From contig NZ_CP151762.1 in NCBI RefSeq assembly GCF_038443675.1, forward strand, positions 3,472,001 to 3,536,000: 64,000 nucleotides of DNA, given 5' to 3'. The notes under the pieces were generated by a model, which did no database searches, was not told where the DNA came from, and worked only from the letters and a program-made list of their open reading frames with translations. Shown in pieces: positions 19,208-28,664 of the stretch. The DNA comes from Yoonia sp. G8-12. GTDB lineage: Bacteria > Pseudomonadota > Alphaproteobacteria > Rhodobacterales > Rhodobacteraceae. The position numbers and the translations under genes are program-made. Numbering within the stretch: the first letter of the stretch is position 1; every line of letters begins with the position of its first letter.

Positions 19208-19941
19208 GCAGTGCACTCCTTAGTTTGGCGGGCCTCTGGTCTGATCATCGCAGTTGCCACGCCAAGTGCAATCGCCGCGGGGTGTTTTCCAAGGGATGGA
19301 TCCCCGATCGGACACGCAATGCGCGAGATTTGTGCGTGCGCATGCCCCAATGCCGCGAGACGGGACTTGAAGCGCGCCCATTTAGTTGCCGATCCGATCA
19401 ATCCGACGCCATGAAAGTCGTGACGAAGCAGCGCGTGACACAGAGCGAGGTCAATTTCATGGCTGTAGGTGAGAATCAGGTGATCTGCATCAAGGGGCGC
19501 GTGCTTGACGATCAGCGCAGGGTTTTTGGCGACAAGGATTGTGACATCCGTTTCCGGAAATCGATCTGCGCCAGTGTCCACCCAAGTGATGTCAAAATCC
19601 GGCAAAGGTGCCATCACATTGACCAAGGCACGCCCGACATGGCCTGCGCCATAAATCCACAGTGGGCGGGCAGGGGGTGTGGTCATCGCCTCCGCCTCTT
19701 CCCACAACAGACTGACCGATCCGCCGCAGCATTGCCCTAGCGCAGGTCCCAGCGGCATCGTGACACTGTGGTTCGTGCGGCCATCGCGCAGCATACGGCG
19801 TGCTTCGGTCATCGCCTCCCATTCCAAGGTGCCGCCGCCGATGGTGCCTTCTGTCCGGTCCGCCCAAACCAGCATCTGCGTGCCTGCATCACGCGGCACA
19901 GACCCTGCGGTCTTGGTTACGGTGATGCGGATCGCCGTCAT
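19204..19941 (-). CDS. xdhC: xanthine dehydrogenase accessory protein XdhC
   Basis: 245-residue chaperone that binds molybdenum cofactor, promotes its sulfuration and inserts it into XdhB. The family N-terminus TKTAGSVPRDAGTQMLVW and IGGGTLEWEAM are followed by the Rossmann-like segment IYGAGHVGRALVNV near residue 105 and by HDFHGVGLIGSATKWARFKSRL near residue 185. The open frame extends 63 codons further upstream, but the ATG at 19941 matches the family start and overlaps the xdhB stop by four bases. Confidence 0.93.
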   Translation of the reverse strand: MTAIRITVTKTAGSVPRDAGTQMLVWADRTEGTIGGGTLEWEAMTEARRMLRDGRTNHSVTMPLGPALGQCCGGSVSLLWEEAEAMTTPPARPLWIYGAGHVGRALVNVMAPLPDFDITWVDTGADRFPETDVTILVAKNPALIVKHAPLDADHLILTYSHEIDLALCHALLRHDFHGVGLIGSATKWARFKSRLAALGHAHAQISRIACPIGDPSLGKHPAAIALGVATAMIRPEARQTKECTA

Positions 19942-22274
19942 GTGCGCGCCCTTTTGACAGCGCGCAACACTTCTTCTGCGGTCGCAGGTGCTTGCAGGTC
20001 GGGGAACGCGGAGCCGCAAGCGGCCACCGCGTCTGACAGGGCGAGAAACGCCGATGTGCCCAGCATGAAAGGTGGTTCGCCCACCGCTTTGGAACGATAG
20101 ATCGTCTGCGCAGGGTTGGGTTGGTCCCAAAGAGCTATGTTGAAAATATCAGGCCTGTCGGAACAGGCGGGGATTTTGTAAGTCGCAGGCGCATGGGTGC
20201 GCAGCCGCCCTTTCTCGTCCCAGACCAGCTCTTCTGTGGTCAACCAGCCCGCCCCTTGGACATAGCCGCCCTCAACCTGACCGATATCCAGCGCAGGGTT
20301 CAGCGATGCGCCTGCGTCATGCAGGATATCGGTGCGCAGAATACGGTTTTCGCCGGTCAACGTGTCGATCACAACCTCGGTTACCGCTGCACCTTGCGCA
20401 AAATAGAAGAACGGCGTGCCTGTCCCTTTGATACGGTCCCACGCCAGATCGGGCGTTTTGTAAAAGCCTGTTGCTGAGAGGCTCACGCGGTTGAGATAGG
20501 CGGTTTGCGCGGCCTCGGTGAATGTCATCTGCCTGTCACCGACAAAAACCTGACCATCCTCAAATCGCACATTCTCTGCCTGCGTCTGGTGCAGCTCTGC
20601 CAGACAGTTGGCGATCCGCTCACGAATGATATCGCAGGCATTCGCCACCGCCATGCCGTTCAGGTCTGTCCCCGAAGAGGCCGCCGTGGCCGACGTGTTG
20701 GGCACTTTGCCGGTATCCGTGGCCGTTATCTTCACAGCGGCCACATCAATCCCGAACCGATGCGCTGCGACCTGCGCCACTTTCTGGAACAGGCCTTGGC
20801 CCATTTCGGTCCCGCCGTGGTTCATGTGAACCGAGCCGTCTTGGTAGACATGCACCAACGCGCCCGCCTGATTAAGGTGGGTTAGCGTGAATGAAATGCC
20901 GAATTTGACGGGGCTAAGTGCGATGCCCTTTTTCAAAACTTCTTGACCCGCGTTCCATTCTGCAATGGCGGCACGGCGGGCGTGATAGTTGGACGAGGTC
21001 AGCAGGGCTTCGGTCATCTCATGCAGGATGAAATCCTTGACCGGCATATGATAGGGCGTGGTTTGTGTCGTGGGCTTTGGTGAGTGTTCACCACCAAACC
21101 GTTTACCCGTACCGGGCCCTTTTGCTGCGTCCATCGCTGCGTAGTAATTGCGCTGCCGTACGATCACCGGATCGAGACCCAGTTCCGCAGCAATGTGATC
21201 CATGACCCGCTCAATCCCCAGCACCCCTTGCGGGCCACCAAACCCGCGAAAGGCAGTGGCGGATTGCGTGTTGGTCTTGAACCGGTGAGAAGTGATCCGC
21301 GCGGCAGGCAAGTGGTAAGCGTTATCTGCATGCAGCATCGCACGATCTGCAACAGGGATTGACAGATCAAGTGCCCAACCGCAGCGCGTCATTTGTGTGA
21401 AATCGACGCCTGTCAGCCGCCCTTCGCCGTCAAATCCCGCATCATAGGCAATGCGGAAGTCATGCCGCTTGCCGGTGATCATCATGTCATCATCGCGGTC
21501 GTAGCGCATTTTGCAAGGCTTACCTGTCAGCCGCGCAGCAACCGCGCAACCGACCGCCAGCGCGTTGCCTTGGCTTTCTTTGCCGCCAAAGCCGCCACCC
21601 ATGCGGCGCACTTCGCAGCGGACGCCGTGCATCGGCAGACCTAGCGCCTCGGCCACTTTATGCTGTATTTCGGTGGGGTGCTGGGTAGAGCTATGCACAA
21701 CCATATCCCCGCCTTCCTGCGGCAGGGCGAGGGCCGCTTGGCCCTCAAGGTAGAAATGTTCCTGACCGCCCATGTTGATAGTGCCACGGACGCGGTGCGG
21801 TGATGTGTTCAGGGCGCTGTCCACGTCGCCTTTGGTCCATACGCGCGGGCCGTCCTCAAAGCGGCTGTCAGCGGCGATGGCATCGTCGATGGTCAGGATG
21901 GGCGTGTCCTCGGCATAGTCTACCGATGCCAGCGTGGCCGCCTTGCGTGCGGCAAGATGCGAGTGCGCGACCACCAAAAAGAGCGGCTGCCCGAAATAAT
22001 GGACCTGCCCTGTGGCAAGCAGCGGTTCGTCATGTGCCGAGGGCGAGACGTCATTGGCAAAAGGCAGGTCATCGGCGGTGAGGACAGCAACCACGCCGGG
22101 GGCGCTTCTCACCTTTTCAAGGTTCATCGCGCGGATGGTGCCGCAGGCGATCTGCGCGGTCCCAAAGGCCAGATGCAACGTGCCTGCAGGTGTCGGAATA
22201 TCGTCGATGTAGCGCGCAGCACCCGTCACATGCAGGGCTGCGGCATCGTGGGGGAGTGGCTTGGCGACGCTCAT
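19938..22274 (-). CDS. xdhB: xanthine dehydrogenase molybdopterin-binding subunit
   Basis: 778-residue large subunit carrying the molybdenum centre. Conserved segments include GGQEHFYLEGQAAL near residue 167, RMGGGFGGKESQGN near residue 210, TAFRGFGGPQG near residue 335 and VNHGGTEMGQG-type sequence (MNHGGTEMGQGLFQKV) near residue 480. The C-terminal active-site region VGEPPFMLGTSAF near residue 735 contains the catalytic glutamate region. It oxidises hypoxanthine and xanthine to urate together with XdhA. Four-base overlaps on both sides show tight coupling. Confidence 0.96.
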   Translation of the reverse strand: MSVAKPLPHDAAALHVTGAARYIDDIPTPAGTLHLAFGTAQIACGTIRAMNLEKVRSAPGVVAVLTADDLPFANDVSPSAHDEPLLATGQVHYFGQPLFLVVAHSHLAARKAATLASVDYAEDTPILTIDDAIAADSRFEDGPRVWTKGDVDSALNTSPHRVRGTINMGGQEHFYLEGQAALALPQEGGDMVVHSSTQHPTEIQHKVAEALGLPMHGVRCEVRRMGGGFGGKESQGNALAVGCAVAARLTGKPCKMRYDRDDDMMITGKRHDFRIAYDAGFDGEGRLTGVDFTQMTRCGWALDLSIPVADRAMLHADNAYHLPAARITSHRFKTNTQSATAFRGFGGPQGVLGIERVMDHIAAELGLDPVIVRQRNYYAAMDAAKGPGTGKRFGGEHSPKPTTQTTPYHMPVKDFILHEMTEALLTSSNYHARRAAIAEWNAGQEVLKKGIALSPVKFGISFTLTHLNQAGALVHVYQDGSVHMNHGGTEMGQGLFQKVAQVAAHRFGIDVAAVKITATDTGKVPNTSATAASSGTDLNGMAVANACDIIRERIANCLAELHQTQAENVRFEDGQVFVGDRQMTFTEAAQTAYLNRVSLSATGFYKTPDLAWDRIKGTGTPFFYFAQGAAVTEVVIDTLTGENRILRTDILHDAGASLNPALDIGQVEGGYVQGAGWLTTEELVWDEKGRLRTHAPATYKIPACSDRPDIFNIALWDQPNPAQTIYRSKAVGEPPFMLGTSAFLALSDAVAACGSAFPDLQAPATAEEVLRAVKRART

Positions 22275-23626
22275 GGTGTCACCTCCAAAACGGATGTGAC
22301 CTGTCCACGCATTTCAGCGAAATAGCGGTGAAGCAAGTTTTGCGCGACTTCAAGGCGGTAATCCGCACTGGCGCGCATATCGGACATGGGTGTGTAATCT
22401 TCTACGAAATATGTGACGGCCTCTTGGATCGTCTCAGAGGTCCAAGGTTGGCCGATCAAAGCTGCTTCAACTTTATATGCGCGATGCGGGGTGCCAGCCA
22501 TGCCGCCAAAGGCGATCCGCGCTTGGGTTACAACGCCGTCCGCGACGGTGACATTGAAACAGCCACAGACCGCCGAGATATCCTGATCAAAACGTTTTGA
22601 GATTTTGTAGCAGCGCAGGGCCGGGGCGTGTCGGGGCAAAGTGACACCGGTTACCAACTCGCCCGACCGACGATCCTGTTTGCCATAAGCGATAAAGAAA
22701 TCCTCAATCGGCAGATCGCGGGTTTTGCCGCCATGGCGCAGGTGCAAGGTCGCCCCGAGTGCGATCAGCGCTGGCGGGTTATCACCGATGGGCGATCCAT
22801 TGGCGATATTCCCGCCGACGGTGGCCGCGTTGCGGACCTGCTCAGAGCCGTAGCGCCGGATCATTTCAGCGTAGGACGGGTGCGCTGTGCGGATCACTTC
22901 CAGCACGTTGGTCATCGTGACGGCAGCCCCGAAATGGATGGTGTCGCCTGTCTCGGTGATGTCGCGCAAAGGAGCGCATCGGTTCAAAAAGGCGACCTGC
23001 GGCAGTGCGCGCAATTGTTTGGTTACCCACAGGCCAACGTCGGTTGCCCCTGCGATCAGCGTTGCATCGGGGTTGGCAGCGTACCAGTCTGCCAAATCCT
23101 CAAGCGTGTCGGGCGCATATGGCACGGCTTCAACAACAGGTATTTCGTCCTTGGTCCACGCAGGCGCCGGTGCCGCCTGTGCCGCCTGTGCCGCCCGTAC
23201 GATGGGCGCATAACCGGTGCAGCGGCACAGGTTGCCAGCAAGGACATCGTCATGGTCCGTGCGTCCGTGCAGGTGCCCTGTGGCCATTGAGGCGATAAAT
23301 CCGGGGGTGCAAAACCCGCATTGCGATCCGTGATGGTCGATCATCGCTTGCTGCACGGGGTGCAGCGCACCATCCGGGGCGCTGATGCCCTCGACTGTGC
23401 GCACCGCTTTGCCATGCAGTTGGGGCAGAAACAGAATGCAGGCGTTCAGCGCTTTGGCGCCGCCCGCGTCGGTGACCATGACGGTGCAAGCCCCACAATC
23501 GCCTTCGTTACAGCCTTCTTTGGTGCCGCACAGCCCGCGGTCTTCGCGCAGCCAATCAAGCAGGGTGCGCGTCGGTTCCGCCTCGACCTGCACGGTTTCC
23601 CCGTTGAGAAGAAACGTGACGTTCAT
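22271..23626 (-). CDS. xdhA: xanthine dehydrogenase small subunit (2Fe-2S and FAD)
   Basis: 451-residue subunit that carries two iron-sulfur clusters and FAD. The plant-type cluster motif CNEGDCGACTVMV is near residue 40, the second cluster is formed by CGFCTPGF near residue 103 and CRCTGYAPI near residue 136, and the FAD-binding domain has LIAGATDVGLWVTKQ near residue 190 and TVGGNIANGSPIGD near residue 265. First gene of the operon xdhABC-ATPase-permeases-receptor, whose promoter must lie in the 180 bases upstream. Confidence 0.96.
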   Translation of the reverse strand: MNVTFLLNGETVQVEAEPTRTLLDWLREDRGLCGTKEGCNEGDCGACTVMVTDAGGAKALNACILFLPQLHGKAVRTVEGISAPDGALHPVQQAMIDHHGSQCGFCTPGFIASMATGHLHGRTDHDDVLAGNLCRCTGYAPIVRAAQAAQAAPAPAWTKDEIPVVEAVPYAPDTLEDLADWYAANPDATLIAGATDVGLWVTKQLRALPQVAFLNRCAPLRDITETGDTIHFGAAVTMTNVLEVIRTAHPSYAEMIRRYGSEQVRNAATVGGNIANGSPIGDNPPALIALGATLHLRHGGKTRDLPIEDFFIAYGKQDRRSGELVTGVTLPRHAPALRCYKISKRFDQDISAVCGCFNVTVADGVVTQARIAFGGMAGTPHRAYKVEAALIGQPWTSETIQEAVTYFVEDYTPMSDMRASADYRLEVAQNLLHRYFAEMRGQVTSVLEVTP

Positions 23627-23805
23627 GATATAAACCCGTCGCCTTACCGAAGTCAGTGAGGGCGCTCAGATGTCGATGCGACGTAGACACCTGCCTCATT
23701 GCCGACCCTTATCAAAGCTGGGCACGAGCCGTTTGGCAAGGGATATTGTGGGAAGGCCGCGTGCGCATGTGGCAATCGCCCGTCCTTTGGACAAAGCAAA
23801 GGCAC

Positions 23806-24270
23806 TTATGCGTCAGCAGCGTATTTTGCGGCATAAAGCGCCAGATTATCAATTCCACCATTCCAGCCTTGCTGCAACTCTTCCAACGTTTCAGGGCCTG
23901 TGAATGATGACACCGCCACCGTCACACCAAGTTCGGTCCCCTTGCCTGCCGCGTCCAAACTGTAGGTCACAAGGCTGGTGCAGGCGGTGGTGCCGCCAAA
24001 GATTAGGGTCTCGGTAAAGACGGCGCGGATGGGCTGTGTCAGGTCGTACCAGCGGGTATCGACCACAAATTCGGGCGCATCTGCCGGGCCGCAGCGATGC
24101 CGGTCTAGTCCACCCACGCGAACATCAGCCACATCGACGATCAGGACCGTTTCTGGATCAGGCGCGCCCCACTTTTCGCGGTGTTTGGCATCGGTCAGCA
24201 ATGCCCAGAGGCGATCCGGCGGAAGCGGAAGCGTACGGTGCATGTCAAAGGATTTGGTATCAAGTGTCAT
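23806..24270 (-). CDS. SRPBCC/AHSA1-family protein
   Basis: 154-residue soluble protein of the START-like SRPBCC superfamily (activator of Hsp90 ATPase homologue type). The N-terminus has the typical HRTLPLPPDRLWALLTDAKHR strand-helix and the C-terminus the GPETLEELQQGWNGG helix common in this group. The ArsR regulator ends one base upstream, and such ArsR-SRPBCC pairs are widespread in bacteria. The ligand is unknown. Confidence 0.85.
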   Translation of the reverse strand: MTLDTKSFDMHRTLPLPPDRLWALLTDAKHREKWGAPDPETVLIVDVADVRVGGLDRHRCGPADAPEFVVDTRWYDLTQPIRAVFTETLIFGGTTACTSLVTYSLDAAGKGTELGVTVAVSSFTGPETLEELQQGWNGGIDNLALYAAKYAADA

Positions 24271-24271
24271 A

Positions 24272-24607
24272 TCATAAATCCTTGTCTTGCGCGGCGATCT
24301 GATGGGCCAGCGCGTCTAGTTTGTTGAGTCGGTTTTCCCAAATCTCGCGCTGCCATGCGAGCCAGCCTTGCGCTTCGATCAGCGGTGCCGCCTCGATATG
24401 GCAGGTGCGCACGCGCCCCTTCTTGATGGACCGGACGATGCCTGTGTCTTCGAGGACTTTGAGGTGCCGCATGAATGTGGGCAGGGCCATCTTGTGTGGC
24501 CCATGCAGTTCGCTGACGCTTGCGGGGCCTGAGGCGAGCCTTTCAATGACCGCGCGGCGGGTGGGGTCGGCCATTGCGCCGAAAAAGGAATCAAGTTGGT
24601 TGGTCAT
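24272..24607 (-). CDS. ArsR-family transcriptional regulator
   Basis: 111-residue winged-helix repressor. Residues 5-70 show the ArsR fold with FFGAMADPTRRAVIERLASG and the recognition region MALPTFMRHLKVLEDTGIV. No metal-binding cysteine pair is present, so it belongs to the metal-independent group found beside SRPBCC proteins. The start at 24607 is chosen because the conserved domain begins there; the open frame reaches 34 codons further upstream. It is divergent from dnaE with a 118-base gap. Confidence 0.9.
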   Translation of the reverse strand: MTNQLDSFFGAMADPTRRAVIERLASGPASVSELHGPHKMALPTFMRHLKVLEDTGIVRSIKKGRVRTCHIEAAPLIEAQGWLAWQREIWENRLNKLDALAHQIAAQDKDL

Positions 24608-24614
24608 GTGGTTT

Positions 24615-24643
24615 AGTATTTGCTCCAAGGTACGGGCTGTCAA
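24615..24643 (-). promoter_or_regulatory. candidate promoter of the ArsR-SRPBCC operon
   Basis: On the minus strand TTGACA (24638-24643) is followed after 17 bases by AATACT (24615-24620), a fair sigma-70 pattern. The ATG at 24607 lies only about eight bases beyond the -10 element, so the transcript would be nearly leaderless. The imperfect palindrome TAGT-N6-ACTA at 24650-24663 just upstream might be an operator for the repressor. Confidence 0.4.
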
Positions 24644-24725
24644 GATAGTTAGTTGATTGACTAAGTGATGGACTGGTACCCGCTTCCGCGCTTGCAGCGG
24701 CGCAGGCAATCGCTACTTTGCGGGC

Positions 24726-27700
24726 ATGACTGCTGATCCCCGATTCATTCACCTGCGCGTCCACACGGAATATTCGTTGCTGGAAGGCGCGATCCCCACC
24801 AAAAAACTGCCCGGCATGATTGCGGCTATGGGCATGCCTGCTGTGGCGGTCACTGACACCAATAACATGTTCTGCGCGTTGGAGTTTTCCGAAGGGGCAT
24901 CCAAAGCAGGGGTGCAGCCGATTATCGGGTGCCAGCTGGATGTGACGTTTGTCGCCGCAGAACCCGGCAAACGCGCCGAGGCCCCGGCACCGATTGTGCT
25001 GCTGGCCCAGTCCGAGGCGGGGTATATGAACCTGATGAAGCTGAACTCTTGCGCGTACCTGGATGCGCAGGGCCAGTTGCCGCAGGTGACGCTAGAGGAG
25101 CTAGCGCAGTATCACGCAGGCCTGATTTGTCTGTCCGGTGGTCCCGACGGGCCGGTGGGCCGGTTGTTGCGCCAAGGTCAGCGGCCCAAGGCCGAGGCGT
25201 TTCTCGACAGGCTCGCCGCGATCTATCCCGACAGGCTCTATGTGGAATTGCAGCGCCATCCGGGCGATGGTTTGCCCGAGGCCGAGCGTTTGTCAGAGCG
25301 TGGCCATATCGAAATGGCCTATGCCAAGGGGCTGCCGCTGGTGGCCACCAATGACGTCTACTTCCCCAAGACAGAGCTTTATGAAGCACACGATGCGCTG
25401 ATTTGTATCGCGGACGGGGCCTATGTCGACCAGCAAGAGCCACGCCGCAGGCTGACACCGCAGCATTATCTTAAATCACCGCAAGAGATGGCGACGCTCT
25501 TTGCCGATCTGCCAGAGGCGATTGAAAACACTGTTGAAATCGCGAGGCGATGTGCGTTCAAAGCCTATAAACGTGCGCCGATCCTGCCGAAGTTCGCCGA
25601 TGACGAGGTTGCTGAATTGCGCCGTCAGGCCCAAGAGGGGCTGAAGGCGCGCTTGGCTGTGATCCCCCATGCCGCTGACGTTGCGGAGTACGAAAAACGG
25701 CTCGAATTCGAGCTTGGAATCATCGAAGGCATGGGGTTTCCGGGCTATTTTTTGATCGTTGCCGACTTTATCAAATGGGCGAAGGATCAAGAGATTCCCG
25801 TGGGTCCGGGCCGTGGCTCCGGTGCGGGGTCTTTGGTGGCCTATGCGCTGCTCATTACCGATTTGGACCCGCTGCGCTATTCGCTGCTGTTCGAACGCTT
25901 CCTGAACCCTGAACGTGTGTCGATGCCTGACTTCGACATCGACTTTTGCATGGACCGCCGCGAAGAGGTGATCCGCTATGTGCAAGACAAATACGGGCGC
26001 GACAAAGTCGGGCAGATCATTACCTTCGGTGCGCTTTTGTCAAAAGCCGCGGTGCGCGACGTGGGCCGTGTTTTGCAAATGCCTTACGGTCAGGTGGACC
26101 GGCTGTCGAAGATGATCCCTGTGGAAGGTGTGAAACCCGTTTCCATCGAAAAGGCGCTGGCTGACGAACCGCGCTTGCGTGAAGAGGCAAAGAACGAAGA
26201 GGTCGTGGACCGCCTGCTGACCTATGCGCAGCAGGTCGAAGGGTTGTTGCGGAATGCCTCGACCCACGCAGCGGGTGTGGTGATTGGTGACCGGCCTTTG
26301 GATGAATTGGTGCCGCTTTATCAGGACCCGCGCTCGGACATGCCCGCGACCCAGTTCAACATGAAATGGGTGGAACAGGCCGGGCTGGTGAAGTTCGACT
26401 TTCTGGGTTTGAAAACGCTGACCGTCATTCAGAACGCGGTTGAGTTGATCAGAAAGACGGGGCGTCCGCTCAATCAGGCGGCGGATGGGACCAAGCTCTA
26501 TGATGTGCTTAAGGGATTTGAATACGATATCGGGGCGATCCCGCTGGATGATGAAAAATCTTACGCGTTATACTCCAGCGCTAAAACCACGGCTGTGTTT
26601 CAGGTTGAATCCAGCGGTATGATGGATGCGCTCAAGCGCATGAAACCGACCTGTATCGAGGATATTGTGGCGCTGGTGGCGCTTTACCGCCCCGGCCCGA
26701 TGGAGAACATTCCGACTTACTGCGAGGTGAAGAACGGGCAGAAGGAGTTGGAATCGATCCACCCGTCGATTGACCACATCCTGAAAGAAACCCAAGGCAT
26801 CATTGTTTATCAAGAACAGGTGATGGAAATCGCGCAGGTCATGGCGGGCTATTCGCTTGGCGGTGCGGATTTGCTGCGCCGTGCGATGGGTAAAAAGATC
26901 GCCGAGGAAATGGCCAAAGAGCGTCCGAAGTTCGAGGACGGCGCCAAGGCCAACGGGGTAGAGCCCAAGAAAGCCCGCGAGGTTTTCGACCTGTTGGAAA
27001 AATTCGCCAACTACGGTTTCAACAAATCCCACGCGGCGGCCTACGCCGTGGTCAGTTATCAGACGGCATGGCTCAAGGCCAACCATCCGGTTGAATTCAT
27101 GGCCGGTGTGATGAACTGCGACATCCATCTGACGGATAAGCTCGGTGTCTATTTTCAAGAGGTCAAAAAAGGGCTGGGGATTGCATATACCCCGCCATGT
27201 GTGAACCGCAGTCAGGCGACATTTGATGTGAAAGATCAAAAGCTTGTCTACGCGCTGGGCGCTTTGAAGAACGTGGGCGTCGAGGCGATGAAGCTGATCG
27301 TTGCCGGGCGTGAAGACCGCGAGTTTGTGAACCTCTTTGACTTTGCCCGCCGCTGCGATCTCAAGCGGATCGGAAAGCGCCCGCTCGAAATGCTGGCGCG
27401 TGCGGGGGCGTTTGATGTGCTGGACCCGAACCGCCGCCGCGTGATGATGAGCTTGGATGCGCTGACGGCTTATTCTGCTGCAATCCACGATCAGAAATCG
27501 TCCAATCAGGTCTCGCTTTTCGGGGATGCGGGCGAGGATTTGCCGGAACCGCGTTTGATGGATGGTGCGGACTGGTTGCCTGCGGAACGTCTGGCCGAAG
27601 AGTTCAAGGCGATTGGTTTTTATCTGTCGGGTCATCCGCTGGATGACTATATGAGCGCGCTGAAACGCAAGCAGGTCCTGACGCTGGACGAGGTGATTGC

Positions 27701-28223
27701 CAAGGCTGAACGCGGGGCATGTGTGGTGAAAATGGCCGGTACAGTTTCGGGGAGGCAGGAACGGAAATCGGCCCGCGGCAACCGCTTTGCCTTTGCGCAA
27801 CTCTCTGATCCGACAGGACAATATGAGGTTACACTATTTTCAGATACGTTAGAGGCCGCACGCGAATACCTTGAAACCGGCAGTCAGGTGGTGCTGACCT
27901 GCGAGGCCACGATGGAGGCCGATCAGCTCAAACTTCTGGGGCGTTCGGTTGGTCCTGTGGATGCGGTGGTCGCCGATGCAGGCGGTGCGGGGCTGCGTGT
28001 CTTTATTGACGGGCCGGAGGTGATTGGATCGGTGGCAAGCGTGCTGGCCAATGCCGCCAGCGGCGCTGTGCGGGCATCGCGTGGCCCGATCTACTTTTGC
28101 CTGATGAATGATGACCTGCCCGGCGAAGTCGAGCTTGATCTGGGCGAGGAATTTCCGGTCAATCCGCAGATCAAAGGGGCGCTGCGATCCTTGGGCGGGG
28201 TGATCGAGGTAGAGGACGCCTAG
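24726..28223 (+). CDS. dnaE: DNA polymerase III subunit alpha
   Basis: Replicative polymerase catalytic subunit, 1165 residues, the normal length for DnaE1. An N-terminal PHP domain begins FIHLRVHTEYSLLEGAIP. The palm has the catalytic aspartates in PDFDIDF (residues 401-407). The finger and tau-binding regions follow, with KSHAAAYAVVSYQTAWLKAN near residue 775, and an OB-fold domain lies near residues 990-1070. Its TAG stop interlocks with the stop codon of the small convergent gene downstream. Confidence 0.97.
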   Translation: MTADPRFIHLRVHTEYSLLEGAIPTKKLPGMIAAMGMPAVAVTDTNNMFCALEFSEGASKAGVQPIIGCQLDVTFVAAEPGKRAEAPAPIVLLAQSEAGYMNLMKLNSCAYLDAQGQLPQVTLEELAQYHAGLICLSGGPDGPVGRLLRQGQRPKAEAFLDRLAAIYPDRLYVELQRHPGDGLPEAERLSERGHIEMAYAKGLPLVATNDVYFPKTELYEAHDALICIADGAYVDQQEPRRRLTPQHYLKSPQEMATLFADLPEAIENTVEIARRCAFKAYKRAPILPKFADDEVAELRRQAQEGLKARLAVIPHAADVAEYEKRLEFELGIIEGMGFPGYFLIVADFIKWAKDQEIPVGPGRGSGAGSLVAYALLITDLDPLRYSLLFERFLNPERVSMPDFDIDFCMDRREEVIRYVQDKYGRDKVGQIITFGALLSKAAVRDVGRVLQMPYGQVDRLSKMIPVEGVKPVSIEKALADEPRLREEAKNEEVVDRLLTYAQQVEGLLRNASTHAAGVVIGDRPLDELVPLYQDPRSDMPATQFNMKWVEQAGLVKFDFLGLKTLTVIQNAVELIRKTGRPLNQAADGTKLYDVLKGFEYDIGAIPLDDEKSYALYSSAKTTAVFQVESSGMMDALKRMKPTCIEDIVALVALYRPGPMENIPTYCEVKNGQKELESIHPSIDHILKETQGIIVYQEQVMEIAQVMAGYSLGGADLLRRAMGKKIAEEMAKERPKFEDGAKANGVEPKKAREVFDLLEKFANYGFNKSHAAAYAVVSYQTAWLKANHPVEFMAGVMNCDIHLTDKLGVYFQEVKKGLGIAYTPPCVNRSQATFDVKDQKLVYALGALKNVGVEAMKLIVAGREDREFVNLFDFARRCDLKRIGKRPLEMLARAGAFDVLDPNRRRVMMSLDALTAYSAAIHDQKSSNQVSLFGDAGEDLPEPRLMDGADWLPAERLAEEFKAIGFYLSGHPLDDYMSALKRKQVLTLDEVIAKAERGACVVKMAGTVSGRQERKSARGNRFAFAQLSDPTGQYEVTLFSDTLEAAREYLETGSQVVLTCEATMEADQLKLLGRSVGPVDAVVADAGGAGLRVFIDGPEVIGSVASVLANAASGAVRASRGPIYFCLMNDDLPGEVELDLGEEFPVNPQIKGALRSLGGVIEVEDA

Positions 28224-28513
28224 GCAAAAGGATCAAGCCTCGCGATGGCTTTGGCGTGATTGATGACACAATAGTTCCTGCGTTCGTCCTCCAATTCGGG
28301 AATGGCTGCGCTGAGCATGGCCATATCTTGCACTGCCAGAACCATCGCTTCGCCCCCTTCGCCCCCGAATTCCCTAGTTTCTGCGGTTGTGAAAACGATG
28401 CCCATGACAATTTTGCTTGCCGGAAAAAGTTCGACCGGATGGGTCTGTCCAAGCGCTTCAATCCGTTGCCGCAACCGTTCAGATGTTTCGCGTGGTAGTG
28501 TCACAATTGCCAT
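28220..28513 (-). CDS. small conserved-looking protein of unknown function
   Basis: 97-residue soluble protein, convergent with dnaE; the two stop codons share the palindrome CTAG. It has no signal peptide or membrane segment. The N-terminal half is basic and helical (PRETSERLRQRIEALGQ) and the middle contains an EFGGEGGEAMVLAVQDMAML segment. I do not recognise a family. The base composition looks like that of its neighbours and codon use on this strand is plausible, so it is probably real. Confidence 0.6.
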   Translation of the reverse strand: MAIVTLPRETSERLRQRIEALGQTHPVELFPASKIVMGIVFTTAETREFGGEGGEAMVLAVQDMAMLSAAIPELEDERRNYCVINHAKAIARLDPFA

Positions 28514-28664
28514 TATTTGACCCTATTCGTACTTGCGCTTTGAAAAATGTGGCAGATTAGCCCGATGTTTATCTCTTTTAGGCTAGGATAACCCCGCAGT
28601 TCCTTAACATGGTCTAAATTAAATGTAATAGGGTGCGAAACGTATTTTTAACCAGGTAGCCGCG

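Noticed and set aside
26568..27821. Open frame of 417 codons opposite dnaE
   Set aside because: It is antisense to conserved dnaE codons and shows no family motif.
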